Assembly: GCF_028621955.1 (NCBI RefSeq)
Contig: NZ_CP117516.1
Coordinates: 2,998,001-3,062,000, forward strand
Reading direction: 5' to 3'
Length of the DNA stretch: 64,000 nucleotides
DNA from: Erythrobacter sp. BLCC-B19
GTDB taxonomy: Bacteria > Pseudomonadota > Alphaproteobacteria > Sphingomonadales > Sphingomonadaceae
Each line of letters starts with the position of its first letter. Position 1 is the stretch's first letter. Positions 1-10,070 of this stretch are shown here, piece after piece. The translations under genes were made by a program, and so were the position numbers. The notes below the pieces were generated by a model. That model was given only the letters and a program-made list of their open reading frames with translations, ran no database searches and had not been told where the DNA came from.

Positions 1-141
1 CGCCTGATCGACGCCCACGCCGCCCTCGTCAGCCTCGCCGCCGAAGCGCCAACGGCCAATTTCGACGCGAGCATGCTGCCCTTCGAGATCGGCAGCTTGC
101 TTGTCGCCGCCGCCCCGGCTAGCGAACCGGCCCATGGCTGA
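1..141 (+). CDS. holB: Probable DNA polymerase III delta' subunit, C-terminal fragment
   Basis: An open frame enters from the left edge and ends at TGA 139-141, giving the last 46 residues of a protein. It begins RLIDAHAALVSLAAEAP and ends in an Ala/Pro-rich tail. The fragment overlaps the metG start by 8 bp, so the two are cotranscribed. In alphaproteobacteria the gene directly before metG-tatD is usually holB, the delta' clamp-loader subunit of the replicative polymerase. A helical, Ala/Leu-rich end fits the HolB C-terminal domain. No catalytic or Walker motif is in the window, so the name rests mainly on gene order. Confidence 0.55.
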   Translation, partial: RLIDAHAALVSLAAEAPTANFDASMLPFEIGSLLVAAAPASEPAHG

Positions 142-1687
142 CACCACCCCCTTCTACATCACAACCGCGATCAGCTACCCCAACGGGAAGCCGCATATCG
201 GCCACGCTTACGAGGCGATTGCCGCCGACGTGATCGCGCGCTTCCAGCGCCTTTCGGGCCGCCGTGTGCGGTTCCAGACCGGCACCGACGAGCACGGGCT
301 CAAGATGGCCCGCAAGGCCGAGGAACAGGGCCGCACCCCGCGCGAGCTGGCTGACGAAATGTCAGGCTATTTCCGCGATATGTGCGACGCCCTTAACGTG
401 TCCTATGACCGGTTCATCCGCACCAGCGAACCCGATCACCACCGCGCCAGCCAGGCGATCTGGCAGGCGATGGAGGCTGCGGGCGACCTCTATCTCGACC
501 GCTATGAAGGCTGGTACTCGGTTCGCGACGAGGCTTTCTATGACGAGAGCGAGTTGGTGGAAGGTGAGGGCGGCGAGAAGCTCTCCCCGCAGGGCACCCC
601 GGTCGAATGGACGGTGGAGGAAAGCTGGTTCTTTAGGCTTTCGAAGTATGAAGGCCAACTGCTTGAATTGCTGAAGACCCCTGGCTTCCTCGAACCGGCA
701 AGCCGCCGCAACGAAATGATCGCCTTTGTCGAACAGGGGTTGCGCGATCTGTCGGTCAGCCGCACCTCGTTCGATTGGGGTGTGAAAGTGCCGGGGTCGG
801 ACGGCCACGTCATGTATGTGTGGGTCGATGCGCTCACCAACTATCTGACGGGGCTTGGCTATCCCGACGACATGGGCGATTTCTGGCCCGCCAGCCTGCA
901 TCTCATCGGCAAGGACATCGTGCGCTTCCACACGATCTACTGGCCGGCCTTCCTGATGAGCGCCAATTTGCCGCTGCCGCGCAAGGTGTTCGGCCACGGG
1001 TTCCTGCTCAATCGCGGGCAGAAGGAATCGAAGTCGCTCGGCAATGTCACCGATCCCGTGGAACTGGCCGAAACCTTCGGGGTCGATGCCTTGCGCTATT
1101 TCCTGATGCGCGAAGTCGCCTTCGGACAGGATGGCAGCTATTCGCCCGAAGCCATTGTTCAAAGGGCAAATGGCGAGCTGGGCAATGCCTTTGGCAACCT
1201 TGCGCAGCGCACGCTCGGCTTCATCGCCAAGAACCTCGAGGGCTACCTGCCGGCGATCCGTGGGCACGACGCTGCCGACACCGCGCTGTTCGAAGCGGTC
1301 GACCGGGCGATCACCACGGAAATTCCGCAGGCTTTCGAAAGCCTTGCACTCCAACAGGCGGTCGAGGCATGGCTTCAGGCGGTGTTCGCCTGCAATGCCT
1401 ATATCGACGCGCAGGCGCCCTGGACTTTGCGCAAGACCGATCCGGAGCGGATGGAGACCGTACTCGCCACGCTCTACATATGCATCGCCCAGCTGGCGGT
1501 GGCGATCAGCCCGGTGATCCCCGCGAGCAGCGCCAAGCTGCTGGATATGCTGGGTATTCCCGATGATCTGCGCAATCTCGAAGGGATCCGCAGCCACTGG
1601 TATTCACCGCTTGCGGAGAGCGATTACCAGATCATCGCGCCGACCCCGCTGTTCCCCCGGCTCGAACTTCCCGCCGAGGCCGATTGA
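134..1687 (+). CDS. metG: Methionyl-tRNA synthetase
   Basis: Charges tRNA-Met with methionine in the cytoplasm; class Ia synthetase, 517 aa. The start ATG 134 is chosen because the protein then begins MADTTPFYITTAISYPNGK and the HIGH motif falls at residues 21-24, as is usual; a TTG 33 bp upstream would add a non-conserved tail. The KMSKS loop reads KESKS at residues 297-301, a common variant. The connective insert is short and carries GWYSVRDEAFY without a CxxC zinc knuckle, and there is no C-terminal tRNA-binding extension, so this is the compact form. It overlaps the end of the upstream gene and the tatD start (ATGA), indicating one operon. Confidence 0.96.
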   Translation: MADTTPFYITTAISYPNGKPHIGHAYEAIAADVIARFQRLSGRRVRFQTGTDEHGLKMARKAEEQGRTPRELADEMSGYFRDMCDALNVSYDRFIRTSEPDHHRASQAIWQAMEAAGDLYLDRYEGWYSVRDEAFYDESELVEGEGGEKLSPQGTPVEWTVEESWFFRLSKYEGQLLELLKTPGFLEPASRRNEMIAFVEQGLRDLSVSRTSFDWGVKVPGSDGHVMYVWVDALTNYLTGLGYPDDMGDFWPASLHLIGKDIVRFHTIYWPAFLMSANLPLPRKVFGHGFLLNRGQKESKSLGNVTDPVELAETFGVDALRYFLMREVAFGQDGSYSPEAIVQRANGELGNAFGNLAQRTLGFIAKNLEGYLPAIRGHDAADTALFEAVDRAITTEIPQAFESLALQQAVEAWLQAVFACNAYIDAQAPWTLRKTDPERMETVLATLYICIAQLAVAISPVIPASSAKLLDMLGIPDDLRNLEGIRSHWYSPLAESDYQIIAPTPLFPRLELPAEAD

Positions 1688-2463
1688 TGCTGGTCGATAG
1701 CCACTGCCACCTCGAATACAAAGGTCTCGTCGAAGACCGTGAGGGCGTGCTGGCCCGCGCGCGGGCGGCGGGGGTAGGGGCCTTCCTCAATATCTCGACC
1801 CGCCAATCCGAATGGGATCAGGTGGTCGGCACCGCCGCACGCGAGCCTGATGTCTTCGCCAGCGTCGGCATCCACCCGCATGAGGCCGACGCGCATCAGG
1901 ATCTGGGCCGCGCCGCGTTGCTCGAGGCGACGCGCCATCCCAAGGTGATCGCGATCGGCGAGACGGGCCTCGACTACTATTACGACAAGTCGGACAGAGA
2001 GACGCAGAAGTCCCTGTTCCGTATGCATATTGATGTGGCGCGTGAGACGCAGCTGCCGCTCATCATCCACACCCGCGATGCGGAAGGCGATACCCACGCG
2101 ATCCTCGCCGAGGAGATGGAGAAGGGGGCTTTCCCCGCCCTGATCCACTGCTTCACCGCCTCGGCCGACTTTGCCGAAAAGGTGCTGGCGCTGGGGCTGA
2201 CCATATCGCTGTCGGGCATCGTCACCTTTAAGAATGCCAAAGAGTTGCAGGAGGTCGCCAAGACCATCCCTGAAGACAGGCTGCTGGTCGAAACCGACAG
2301 CCCCTTCCTCGCTCCGGTTCCGCACAGGGGCAGGGTGTGCGAACCCGCCTATGTCGCTGACACCGCCGCCTTTGTCGCGGGACTGCGCGGCATGGAGGTC
2401 GAGTGCCTGAAGGCGGTCACCACCGCCAATTTCTTCAACCTTTTCAGCAAGGCGGTTCTGTGA
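1687..2463 (+). CDS. tatD: TatD-family metal-dependent hydrolase (DNase)
   Basis: TIM-barrel metallohydrolase of the TatD family, 258 aa, usually a 3'-5' exonuclease acting in DNA repair or turnover. The metal ligands are visible: HCH in DSHCHLEYKG near residue 6, the GETGLDYYYD motif around residue 90, HTRD near 125, HCF near 150 and ETDSPFLAP near 200. The start ATG 1687 shares its A with the metG stop codon, and the TTG one codon earlier is ignored. metG-tatD-MBL hydrolase is a frequent alphaproteobacterial order. The cellular substrate cannot be read from the sequence. Confidence 0.94.
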   Translation: MLVDSHCHLEYKGLVEDREGVLARARAAGVGAFLNISTRQSEWDQVVGTAAREPDVFASVGIHPHEADAHQDLGRAALLEATRHPKVIAIGETGLDYYYDKSDRETQKSLFRMHIDVARETQLPLIIHTRDAEGDTHAILAEEMEKGAFPALIHCFTASADFAEKVLALGLTISLSGIVTFKNAKELQEVAKTIPEDRLLVETDSPFLAPVPHRGRVCEPAYVADTAAFVAGLRGMEVECLKAVTTANFFNLFSKAVL

Positions 2464-3242
2464 AGCTGGTGATGCTCGGATCGGGCACCTCGACCGGGGT
2501 GCCGCGACTGGGCGGGCCCGACGGCACCGGCGACTGGGGTGACTGCGATCCCGCCGAGCCGAGAAATCGCCGCACGCGCGTCTCGATCCTCGTTGAAAGC
2601 GATGAAGGCAAGCGGCTGCTGGTCGATACGTCATCGGATTGCCGGGCGCAGCTGCTTGCCAATCGGATCGGCCATGTCGACGCGGTGTTCTGGACGCATG
2701 ACCACGCCGACCACTGCCACGGGATCGATGACCTTCGCGTTCTGCGTTACGGCCGCGGCGGACCAATTCCCGGATTTGCCTCGAGCGAGACCGTTCGCCG
2801 TCTGCGCCAGCGCTTCGGCTATGTCTTTGCCGGGCAGGACGGCTATCCGACGATCTGCACGATCGACACGCTCGACCGGCTCAGGATGATCGCGGGCTTC
2901 GGTGTGGACTGGTGCCAGATGGCGCACGGGCCTGGTGAGACGACCGCCTATCGCTTCGAAGCTGATGGCAAGAGTATCGGCTATGCGACCGATTTCAGTG
3001 CCATTTCCGATGAGATGATTGATCTGTTCTACAAGGTTGATGTGCTCGTCAGCGACTGTCTGCGCCGCGAACCGCATCCGACCCACGCGCATCTTGGCAT
3101 GGCAATCGAACTGGGAGAACGCTGCAAGGCGGGCCGCGTCGTGCTGAGCCATCTCGACAAGAGCATGGATTATCGCGCGCTGTGTGACGAAGTGCCGGCG
3201 TTCGTCACCGTGGGTTATGACGGGCTGGAGATTGTCGCATGA
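2460..3242 (+). CDS. MBL-fold metallohydrolase, PhnP-like
   Basis: A metallo-beta-lactamase-fold hydrolase of 260 aa, in the group related to phosphoribosyl 1,2-cyclic phosphate phosphodiesterase (PhnP). It starts at GTG 2460, overlapping the tatD stop by 4 bp; an earlier in-frame start would run 57 bp into tatD and add unconserved residues. Family marks are GSGTSTGVPRLGG at the N-terminus, the dimetal motif THDHADHCHGID near residue 80, a later DxxxSDC stretch and a C-terminal SHLDKS. PhnP relatives cleave cyclic phosphodiesters, but there is no phn operon here, so the true substrate is open. It is the third gene of an overlapping set and is followed by a 4-bp overlap with the next small gene. 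Confidence 0.9.
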   Translation: MKLVMLGSGTSTGVPRLGGPDGTGDWGDCDPAEPRNRRTRVSILVESDEGKRLLVDTSSDCRAQLLANRIGHVDAVFWTHDHADHCHGIDDLRVLRYGRGGPIPGFASSETVRRLRQRFGYVFAGQDGYPTICTIDTLDRLRMIAGFGVDWCQMAHGPGETTAYRFEADGKSIGYATDFSAISDEMIDLFYKVDVLVSDCLRREPHPTHAHLGMAIELGERCKAGRVVLSHLDKSMDYRALCDEVPAFVTVGYDGLEIVA

Positions 3243-3436
3243 ATCCTGACCTGTTGCTGCCGATCATCACGAGCATGGGATGGTTGATCCTTGCCGGTGT
3301 CGGCCTCCGCTCACACCAGCTCGGGTTCGGGCAGGTGGCCAAGATGGCAATCGCGTGGGTGGTGATTTTCGGTGGGGTGTTCCTGGCGGTAGAGTGGTTC
3401 CTGATCGCGCAGGGCACAGCCTCGGCGCTCATGTAG
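3239..3436 (+). CDS. Small two-TM membrane protein, unknown function
   Basis: A 65-residue protein with two hydrophobic segments (about residues 4-22 and 34-56) separated by a short loop containing RSHQLGFGQ. The ATG overlaps the preceding hydrolase stop (ATGA), and the preceding frame provides translational coupling. The coding bias matches its neighbours. I do not recognise a named family. The context, as last member of the metG-tatD-hydrolase unit, gives no clear job. It is likely a real gene because of the tight overlap and the clean membrane topology. Confidence 0.75.
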   Translation: MNPDLLLPIITSMGWLILAGVGLRSHQLGFGQVAKMAIAWVVIFGGVFLAVEWFLIAQGTASALM

Positions 3437-3474
3437 ATTTAACATAATATATATTATCAAACTTGAGGATCGCC

Positions 3475-4242
3475 ATGAGCGCCACCCCCGATCCATCCCC
3501 TCTTGACCGCCTGCTGGCGATCATGGCCGCTCTGCGGAATCCGCAAACGGGATGCGAATGGGACCTGGCGCAGAGCTTTGCCACAATCGCGCCCTATACG
3601 ATTGAAGAAGCCTATGAAGTCGCAGACGCCATCGCGCGCGGCGACATGGCCGATCTGCGCGATGAGCTCGGCGATCTGCTGTTTCAGGTGGTCTTTCACG
3701 CCCGCATGGCGGAAGAAGCCGGTCACTTCGCTTTTGGCGACGTCGCGGCCGCGATTGCCGACAAGATGGAAGCGCGCCACCCACACATCTTTGCCAGCGC
3801 CGGCGGAACCATGGACGAAGCGCGCTGGGAAGATCTCAAGGCGCAGGAGCGCACCGCCAAGGGCGTTGCGAGCGCGCTCGATGGCGTAGCTCTGGCGCTT
3901 CCGGCTTTGATGCGCGCAGAGAAGCTTCAGAAGCGCGCTGCCCGCACCGGGTTCGACTGGCCCGATCCGTCCGGCTCGCGGGCCAAGATTGCCGAGGAGA
4001 TCGAAGAACTTACCTCCGCCTCCTCAGATGCACACAGACTTGAGGAAGCCGGTGACCTGCTGTTTGCAGCGGTCAATTTCGTGCGTGCCCACGGCATCAG
4101 TGCCGAAGAGGCTTTGCGCGCTGCCAATGCGAAGTTCGAAGCCCGTTTCAAGGCGATGGAAGCGCTCGCCGGGCCGGATAACTTCGCCACGCTCTCGCTC
4201 GAACAGCAGGAAGAGCTTTGGCAGCAGGTCAAGAAAGCCTGA
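3475..4242 (+). CDS. mazG: Nucleoside triphosphate pyrophosphohydrolase MazG
   Basis: Hydrolyses NTPs and dNTPs to monophosphates plus PPi; house-cleaning enzyme of the all-alpha NTP-PPase fold, 255 aa. The first domain carries EEAYEVADAI and RDELGDLLFQVVFHA, the EExxE and ExxD metal-binding pattern. A second, weaker copy (EEIEELTSAS then EEAGDLLFAAVNFVRA) shows the usual duplicated MazG arrangement. ATG 3475 is preceded by a GAGG site 6 bp upstream; an earlier TTG at 3463 would have no such site. The AT-rich stretch at 3437-3470 is a likely promoter area. It is convergent with hflX, with 6 bp between the stops. Confidence 0.95.
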   Translation: MSATPDPSPLDRLLAIMAALRNPQTGCEWDLAQSFATIAPYTIEEAYEVADAIARGDMADLRDELGDLLFQVVFHARMAEEAGHFAFGDVAAAIADKMEARHPHIFASAGGTMDEARWEDLKAQERTAKGVASALDGVALALPALMRAEKLQKRAARTGFDWPDPSGSRAKIAEEIEELTSASSDAHRLEEAGDLLFAAVNFVRAHGISAEEALRAANAKFEARFKAMEALAGPDNFATLSLEQQEELWQQVKKA

Positions 4243-4248
4243 CAAGCC

Positions 4249-5517
4249 TCACGAAAGGCTGGCAAACTGGCCGAGCTCCTTGGGGTTCAGGCGCACCGTC
4301 ACGCGGCGCATCGGGCCTTGCTCGCTGTCGCCTGCCTCATCCTCGGCCAGGACGTCGCCATGGGCGTGGAGCCATGCGATCCGGCGCCCGTCGCTGACCG
4401 GGAGGATGAAGCTGACCTCCCGCGCCCCGCCGGTCAACAGCCGCGCGAGCTCCGCTTCGAGCCCATCCACCCCCTCACCCGTCGCAGCCGAGACGATCAC
4501 TGCCCCCTGCCCTTCGGATGCCTCACGCAATTCTTCAAGTGAATCAGCATCAAGCAGGTCACACTTGTTCCAGACTTCAAGGATCGGGATGGCGCTCGTC
4601 CCCGTCTCGGAATCGACCACGCCGAGATCCGCAAGCACCTCCAGAACCTGCTTCCTTTGTGCAGCGTGCGAGGGATTGGCCATGTCGCGGACATGACAGA
4701 TGACATCCGCCGCCGTCACTTCTTCGAGCGTTGCCCGGAAGGCGGCCACGAGCTGGGTCGGTAAGTCGGAGATGAAACCCACCGTGTCCGAGAGGATCGC
4801 CTTTTCCACCCCCGGCAGGCTGATCGCCCGCATGGTCGGATCGAGTGTGGCGAAGAGCAGGTCTTCGGCCATCACGGCAGCGCCCGTCAAACGATTGAAA
4901 AGCGTGGATTTCCCGGCGTTGGTATAGCCCACCAGCGCCACCACCGGCCAAGGCGCCCTGCCCCGCCGGTCGCGGTGGAGGGCGCGGGTCTTCTTGACCT
5001 GCTCCAGATCGCGCCGCAGCCGCCCCATGCGCTGGCGGATCATCCGCCGGTCGGCCTCGATCTGGGTCTCGCCAGGGCCGCCAAGGAAGCCGAAGCCGCC
5101 GCGTTGCCGTTCCAGGTGCGTCCAGCTGCGCACCAACCGGCTCTGCTGGTAATCGAGATGCGCCAGTTCGACCTGCAAGCGCCCTTCCGCCGTCGCCGCG
5201 CGCTCGCCGAAGATCTCCAAAATAAGCCCTGTCCGGTCGATCACCTTGCGCTTCAGCCGGTCTTCCAGATTGCGCTGCTGGATCGGGGTGAGCGCGCCGT
5301 CGACGATCACGAGTTCGGCCTCGTGCTGTTCGCACCAGATCGCGATATTCTCGACCTGCCCGGAGCCGAACAGCGTGTTGGGCTGCATCTGGCGCACCGG
5401 CAGCACCGCCGCGTGAACGATCACCACTCCGATGGCAAGCGCCAGCCCCTCGGCCTCGGCGAGACGTTCGGCCGCATCGAGGTCATAGCGCAGCGCCCGG
5501 ATATCGGGGCACAGCAC
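4249..5517 (-). CDS. hflX: Ribosome-associated GTPase HflX
   Basis: GTPase that splits or rescues ribosomes under stress. The coordinates use the first ordinary start codon (GTG 5517, 422 aa). Visible are the HflX N-terminal domain with LFGSGQVENI, the helical linker with GGPGETQIE, the P-loop GYTNAGKST, the switch DTVGFISDLP and NKCD. Homologues I remember have RGARALV... just before CPD. Here that stretch is encoded upstream of the GTG, and the frame stays open to a CTG at 5569-5571 that overlaps the hfq stop. The real protein is therefore probably about 440 aa and begins at that CTG. It sits directly downstream of hfq, as in many proteobacteria. Confidence 0.93.
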   Translation of the reverse strand: MLCPDIRALRYDLDAAERLAEAEGLALAIGVVIVHAAVLPVRQMQPNTLFGSGQVENIAIWCEQHEAELVIVDGALTPIQQRNLEDRLKRKVIDRTGLILEIFGERAATAEGRLQVELAHLDYQQSRLVRSWTHLERQRGGFGFLGGPGETQIEADRRMIRQRMGRLRRDLEQVKKTRALHRDRRGRAPWPVVALVGYTNAGKSTLFNRLTGAAVMAEDLLFATLDPTMRAISLPGVEKAILSDTVGFISDLPTQLVAAFRATLEEVTAADVICHVRDMANPSHAAQRKQVLEVLADLGVVDSETGTSAIPILEVWNKCDLLDADSLEELREASEGQGAVIVSAATGEGVDGLEAELARLLTGGAREVSFILPVSDGRRIAWLHAHGDVLAEDEAGDSEQGPMRRVTVRLNPKELGQFASLS

Positions 5518-5567
5518 CAGCGCCCGCGCGCCGCGGGTGACCTCTTCGGCAAATTCGCTGTCGAAGC

Positions 5568-6152
5568 TCAGTCGTCCGCCCCGTCATCTTCGCCATCCTC
5601 GTCATCGACGCTGAGGTCGACCGGGCTGGCGGGCTGGATGGTGGAGACCGCGTGCTTGTAGGCCAGCTGCACCGCGCCGTCGCGTTCGAGCAGCATACAG
5701 AACAGGTCATAGGCAGCGATGCGGCCCTGCAGCATCACGCCGTTCACGAGGAACATCGTGACCTGCACATTCGCCTCGGCCACACGGCTGAGGAAAATGT
5801 CCTGCAGCAGCTTCTGCTTGCGATTGCCGGGCTGGCTGCCGAACTGTGCCGGATCGAGCGAGGTGCCGGGCATGATCGTGCTGATCGCGTGCTTGTAGAC
5901 CAGCTGCGACTGGCCGTCGCGGCGCAGCAGGATCGAAAAATTGTCGAACCAGGTGACAATCCCCTGCAGCTTCACGCCTTTCACGAGAAACATCGTGACG
6001 GGAATCTTGTTCTTGCGCAGCAGGTTGAGGAAGGCGTCCTGAAGATTGCCCTGTGCGCGGGCAACCGGCGTGCCGCTGTCGGCACTGCGCGTTTCGGCAC
6101 TTTGCGTGGCACGTGCAATCGGACGGGGGGAGAGCGTTCGCCCGCTGGACAT
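5568..6152 (-). CDS. hfq: Hfq RNA chaperone with two tandem Sm domains
   Basis: RNA chaperone pairing small RNAs with mRNAs. At 194 aa it is over twice the usual Hfq length because it has two complete Sm domains: residues about 35-95 ([25 protein letters not shown] at 86-93) and about 114-174 ([25 protein letters not shown] at 165-172). The second copy has lost the basic rim (RKNK in copy 1, VAEAN in copy 2) and the Lys of KLQG. A Ser/Arg-rich N-tail and an acidic C-tail flank them. ATG 6152 has AAGGAG 8 bp upstream; an earlier in-frame start lacks one. A six-Sm ring would need three chains. It is followed by hflX with overlap. Confidence 0.95.
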   Translation of the reverse strand: MSSGRTLSPRPIARATQSAETRSADSGTPVARAQGNLQDAFLNLLRKNKIPVTMFLVKGVKLQGIVTWFDNFSILLRRDGQSQLVYKHAISTIMPGTSLDPAQFGSQPGNRKQKLLQDIFLSRVAEANVQVTMFLVNGVMLQGRIAAYDLFCMLLERDGAVQLAYKHAVSTIQPASPVDLSVDDEDGEDDGADD

Positions 6153-6241
6153 GGTCGTGGCTCCTTGTTTTTGGCGGCCGGTTCTGCGGTCCGCGATCGT
6201 CAAGGCTGCCGCAAAGTCGGGGAACGGCAGCCCCAGGCCGC

Positions 6242-6270
6242 ATAATGGCCGCTAGTCGCCCGCGCGACAA
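6242..6270 (-). promoter_or_regulatory. Candidate sigma-70-type promoter for hfq
   Basis: Reading the minus strand, TTGTCG (6270-6265) is followed by 17 bp and CATTAT (6247-6242). It lies about 90 bp upstream of the hfq start in the 160-bp gap after ntrX. It suggests that hfq-hflX can be transcribed independently of the ntr genes, with a 5' leader of about 80 nt. Both hexamers are imperfect, so this is a prediction only. Confidence 0.4.
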
Positions 6271-6312
6271 GGATTGATTTCAGACAAAAATTTCGCGCGC
6301 GATCACCGAGGC

Positions 6313-7695
<1,383 letters not shown>

Positions 7696-7741
7696 CAGGC
7701 AGGTCCTTGGGTTGCGGGATCACGGGAGAGCGAAAGCTGCC

Positions 7742-9970
7742 TCATAGCGGGCCGCCTTCGACGGGGATGGGGTTGCGGGCAAAGCGCAAGGTCACGGCCG
7801 TGCCGCCACTTGGCGCGCTGGCGAAGCTCATGTTGCCGCCATGCTCATCGACGATCTTGTTGACGATCGCGAGGCCAAGGCCGGTGCCTTTCTCGCGGGT
7901 GGTGACATAGGGCTGGGTCAGGCGTTCAGGATTGGCGGGCAGGCCGATGCCATTGTCCTCGATGGTGACCGTGATTGCCTCACCGGCATCGCGCATGGTG
8001 ACGGCGATTCCCCCGGCAAAGGCGCCCTTGGCCTCGGCTGCGCGGGCCTCGACAGCTTCGACCGCATTCTTGAGCACGTTGGTCATGGCCTGACCGAACT
8101 GGTGGCGATCGCAGCGCACTTCGCGGTCAATGAGCTCGGAGGAGGCGACGCTGAAGGCGATGCCGGAATGCGCGACTTCCTGCAGGAACACTGCCTGTCG
8201 GACGAGATCAAGCGCGTCTTCATCGCGGAACACGGGCTTGGGCAGCCGCGCGAAGCTGGAGAACTCGTCGACCATCTTGCGCAGGTCGCCGACCTGCCGG
8301 ACGATGGTGTTGGTGAGGTCGTCGAACAGCTCGCGGTCATCATCGCCCACCTGCGTGCGGTAACGTCGCTTGAGGCGTTCTGTCGCGAGCTGGATCGGTG
8401 TAAGCGGGTTTTTGATCTCGTGTGCGATGCGGCGCGCGACATCCGACCAGGCGGCCTGGCGCTGGTCGAGCAGCTGGCGGGTGATGTCTTCAAAGGTAAT
8501 CACGTGCCCGCCGTCGGTGCCGGGTGCGACCTTGACCGCGAGGGTCAGGATCTCCGCTCCCTTGGCGTGGGTGATGATCGCCCGCTCCTTGCCCTCGCCG
8601 ATCACCCGCGCCAGATCGGGCGAGAGCTGACCCAGCGCCTGCCCGGTCAGGCTTGCCTCGCCATCGGGTGTCAGCAGCGCCTGCGCCGAGGAGTTCATCA
8701 AGGTGACGTGTCGCTCGGCATCGACAGACACGACCCCGGCGGTGACGGATTCGAGCACGGCTTCGGTGAAGGCGCGGCGATCGTCGATCTGGCGGTTGGC
8801 GCTGACGAGCGCCTGGGTCTGCTTGTCGAGCTGGGCGGTCATGCGATTGAACGCACGGTTCAGAAGGCCGATCTCGTCCGCCCCGGTGCGCCCCTCCAGA
8901 CGCAGCGCGAAGTTGCCCTGCCCGACCTTGCGCGCCGCCCCCACCAGCGCCGTCAATGGCTCGACCTGCCGGTCGGCAAAGCGCAGACCGAACCAGATCG
9001 CGACACTCACCAGCAGCAGGCTGACCGCGACCAGCGCAAGGTTGAAGCGCAGTTGCAGCGCGCGGGCGCTACCGGTCAGCCGGTCATAGGCCGTGACGAT
9101 CGACTGCGCCTTTGACCAGGAGTTGAACATCGTCTCTTCGGTGGTGCGCGCATTGTAGAGATAGACGCCCGATTGCGCGTCGATCGGCACCAGCGCCTCG
9201 ATCCGCTCGGGCCCGCCGACGACAACCGCCAACTCGCCGCGGTCGAGCCGGGGCAGCGCATTGCGGCTGAACTCCAGCGGGCTGGTGTCACGCGGCAGGT
9301 TGAGCGCGGCAGCGGTGCGGAACGAGCCATCCGCCATGCGCTGGAGGATCGCGCTTTCGGAAATCTCGCGGGCCTGCACCTGATAGGCATAGAAATCGGG
9401 GAAATCGGGATCCGTGATCGGCACCCGCGCCAGCGTGTCGCGCATATCGGTCGCCATCGTGACGGTGTTCTGTTCGACGTCGCGCTGGTTGGCGTCGTAA
9501 TAGTTCTGCGCGAGCGCGTTGGCGTTCTCCATCAGCCCGCGCGATTCGTCGGAAAACCAGAAGTCGACCCCGGTCTGGAACAGGAAGGCGGCAAAGGCGG
9601 CGACCAGCAGCGTCGGCAGGGCCGCGACCATCGAGAAGAAGAACACGAGCCTGACGTGCAACCGCGCCGTGCTCCCCGCCGCGCGGCGCAGCGCAAGGCG
9701 GCGTCCGATCAGCACCAGCAGCGCCATCGCTGGCACCAGCGTTGCCATCAGCAGGATCGAGACCTGCATGGTCGGCAGCAGGTCATCAGGCGCACTGGAG
9801 CGCGAAAAGGCCGACCACGTCGCGCCGACCGCTGCAAGCAGCGCGACCACTGCCGCCCCCTCCAGCCACAGAAATACATTGGCGCGCCGGGCGGCGATCA
9901 GGAACCGGCGCCACCAGCGCGGTGGCTGACGGGTCGGGATGCTCGGCGCTGAGGGCGGGAGTTGCTCCAT
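7742..9970 (-). CDS. ntrY: Sensor histidine kinase NtrY
   Basis: Membrane sensor kinase partnered with NtrX, 742 aa from ATG 9970. Three to four N-terminal TM segments flank a periplasmic region (about residues 120-290). A further TM near 300-320 leads to HAMP, PAS (TAGVVSVDAERHV) and the kinase core. The phospho-acceptor is in RIAHEIKNPLTPIQ, the N box in NVLKNAVEAV, with G boxes DNGIGLP and GTGLGLAIV. The catalytic core is intact. An ATG 57 bp further upstream is open but would add an unlike, Cys/His-rich leader lacking a ribosome-binding site. An inverted repeat at 9986-10017 lies just before the start and may be an operator. Confidence 0.95.
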   Translation of the reverse strand: MEQLPPSAPSIPTRQPPRWWRRFLIAARRANVFLWLEGAAVVALLAAVGATWSAFSRSSAPDDLLPTMQVSILLMATLVPAMALLVLIGRRLALRRAAGSTARLHVRLVFFFSMVAALPTLLVAAFAAFLFQTGVDFWFSDESRGLMENANALAQNYYDANQRDVEQNTVTMATDMRDTLARVPITDPDFPDFYAYQVQAREISESAILQRMADGSFRTAAALNLPRDTSPLEFSRNALPRLDRGELAVVVGGPERIEALVPIDAQSGVYLYNARTTEETMFNSWSKAQSIVTAYDRLTGSARALQLRFNLALVAVSLLLVSVAIWFGLRFADRQVEPLTALVGAARKVGQGNFALRLEGRTGADEIGLLNRAFNRMTAQLDKQTQALVSANRQIDDRRAFTEAVLESVTAGVVSVDAERHVTLMNSSAQALLTPDGEASLTGQALGQLSPDLARVIGEGKERAIITHAKGAEILTLAVKVAPGTDGGHVITFEDITRQLLDQRQAAWSDVARRIAHEIKNPLTPIQLATERLKRRYRTQVGDDDRELFDDLTNTIVRQVGDLRKMVDEFSSFARLPKPVFRDEDALDLVRQAVFLQEVAHSGIAFSVASSELIDREVRCDRHQFGQAMTNVLKNAVEAVEARAAEAKGAFAGGIAVTMRDAGEAITVTIEDNGIGLPANPERLTQPYVTTREKGTGLGLAIVNKIVDEHGGNMSFASAPSGGTAVTLRFARNPIPVEGGPL

Positions 9971-9985
9971 CGTTGCCGCTTTACA

Positions 9986-10017
9986 ACAATGGTGTGGCAA
10001 AAATGCAAGACCATTGT
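9986..10017. promoter_or_regulatory. Inverted repeat upstream of ntrY, operator-like
   Basis: The perfect 8-bp arms ACAATGGT (9986-9993) and ACCATTGT (10010-10017) are separated by 16 AT-rich bases. The repeat lies 16-47 bp before the ntrY start, in the 100-bp gap after ntrC. It could bind a dimeric regulator, possibly NtrX or NtrC itself, or form a hairpin in the ntrC-ntrY transcript. There is no T-tract, so it is not a standard terminator. Confidence 0.4.
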
Positions 10018-10070
10018 CGCAACGCACCGCATGGCTGCGCCATCACGTGCCGGATGTGCGGCGGTTGGGA

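Noticed and set aside
9986..10017. Possible sigma-54 promoter before ntrY (TGG ... TTGC)
   Set aside because: The spacing between the GG and GC elements is two bases too long for a -24/-12 promoter.
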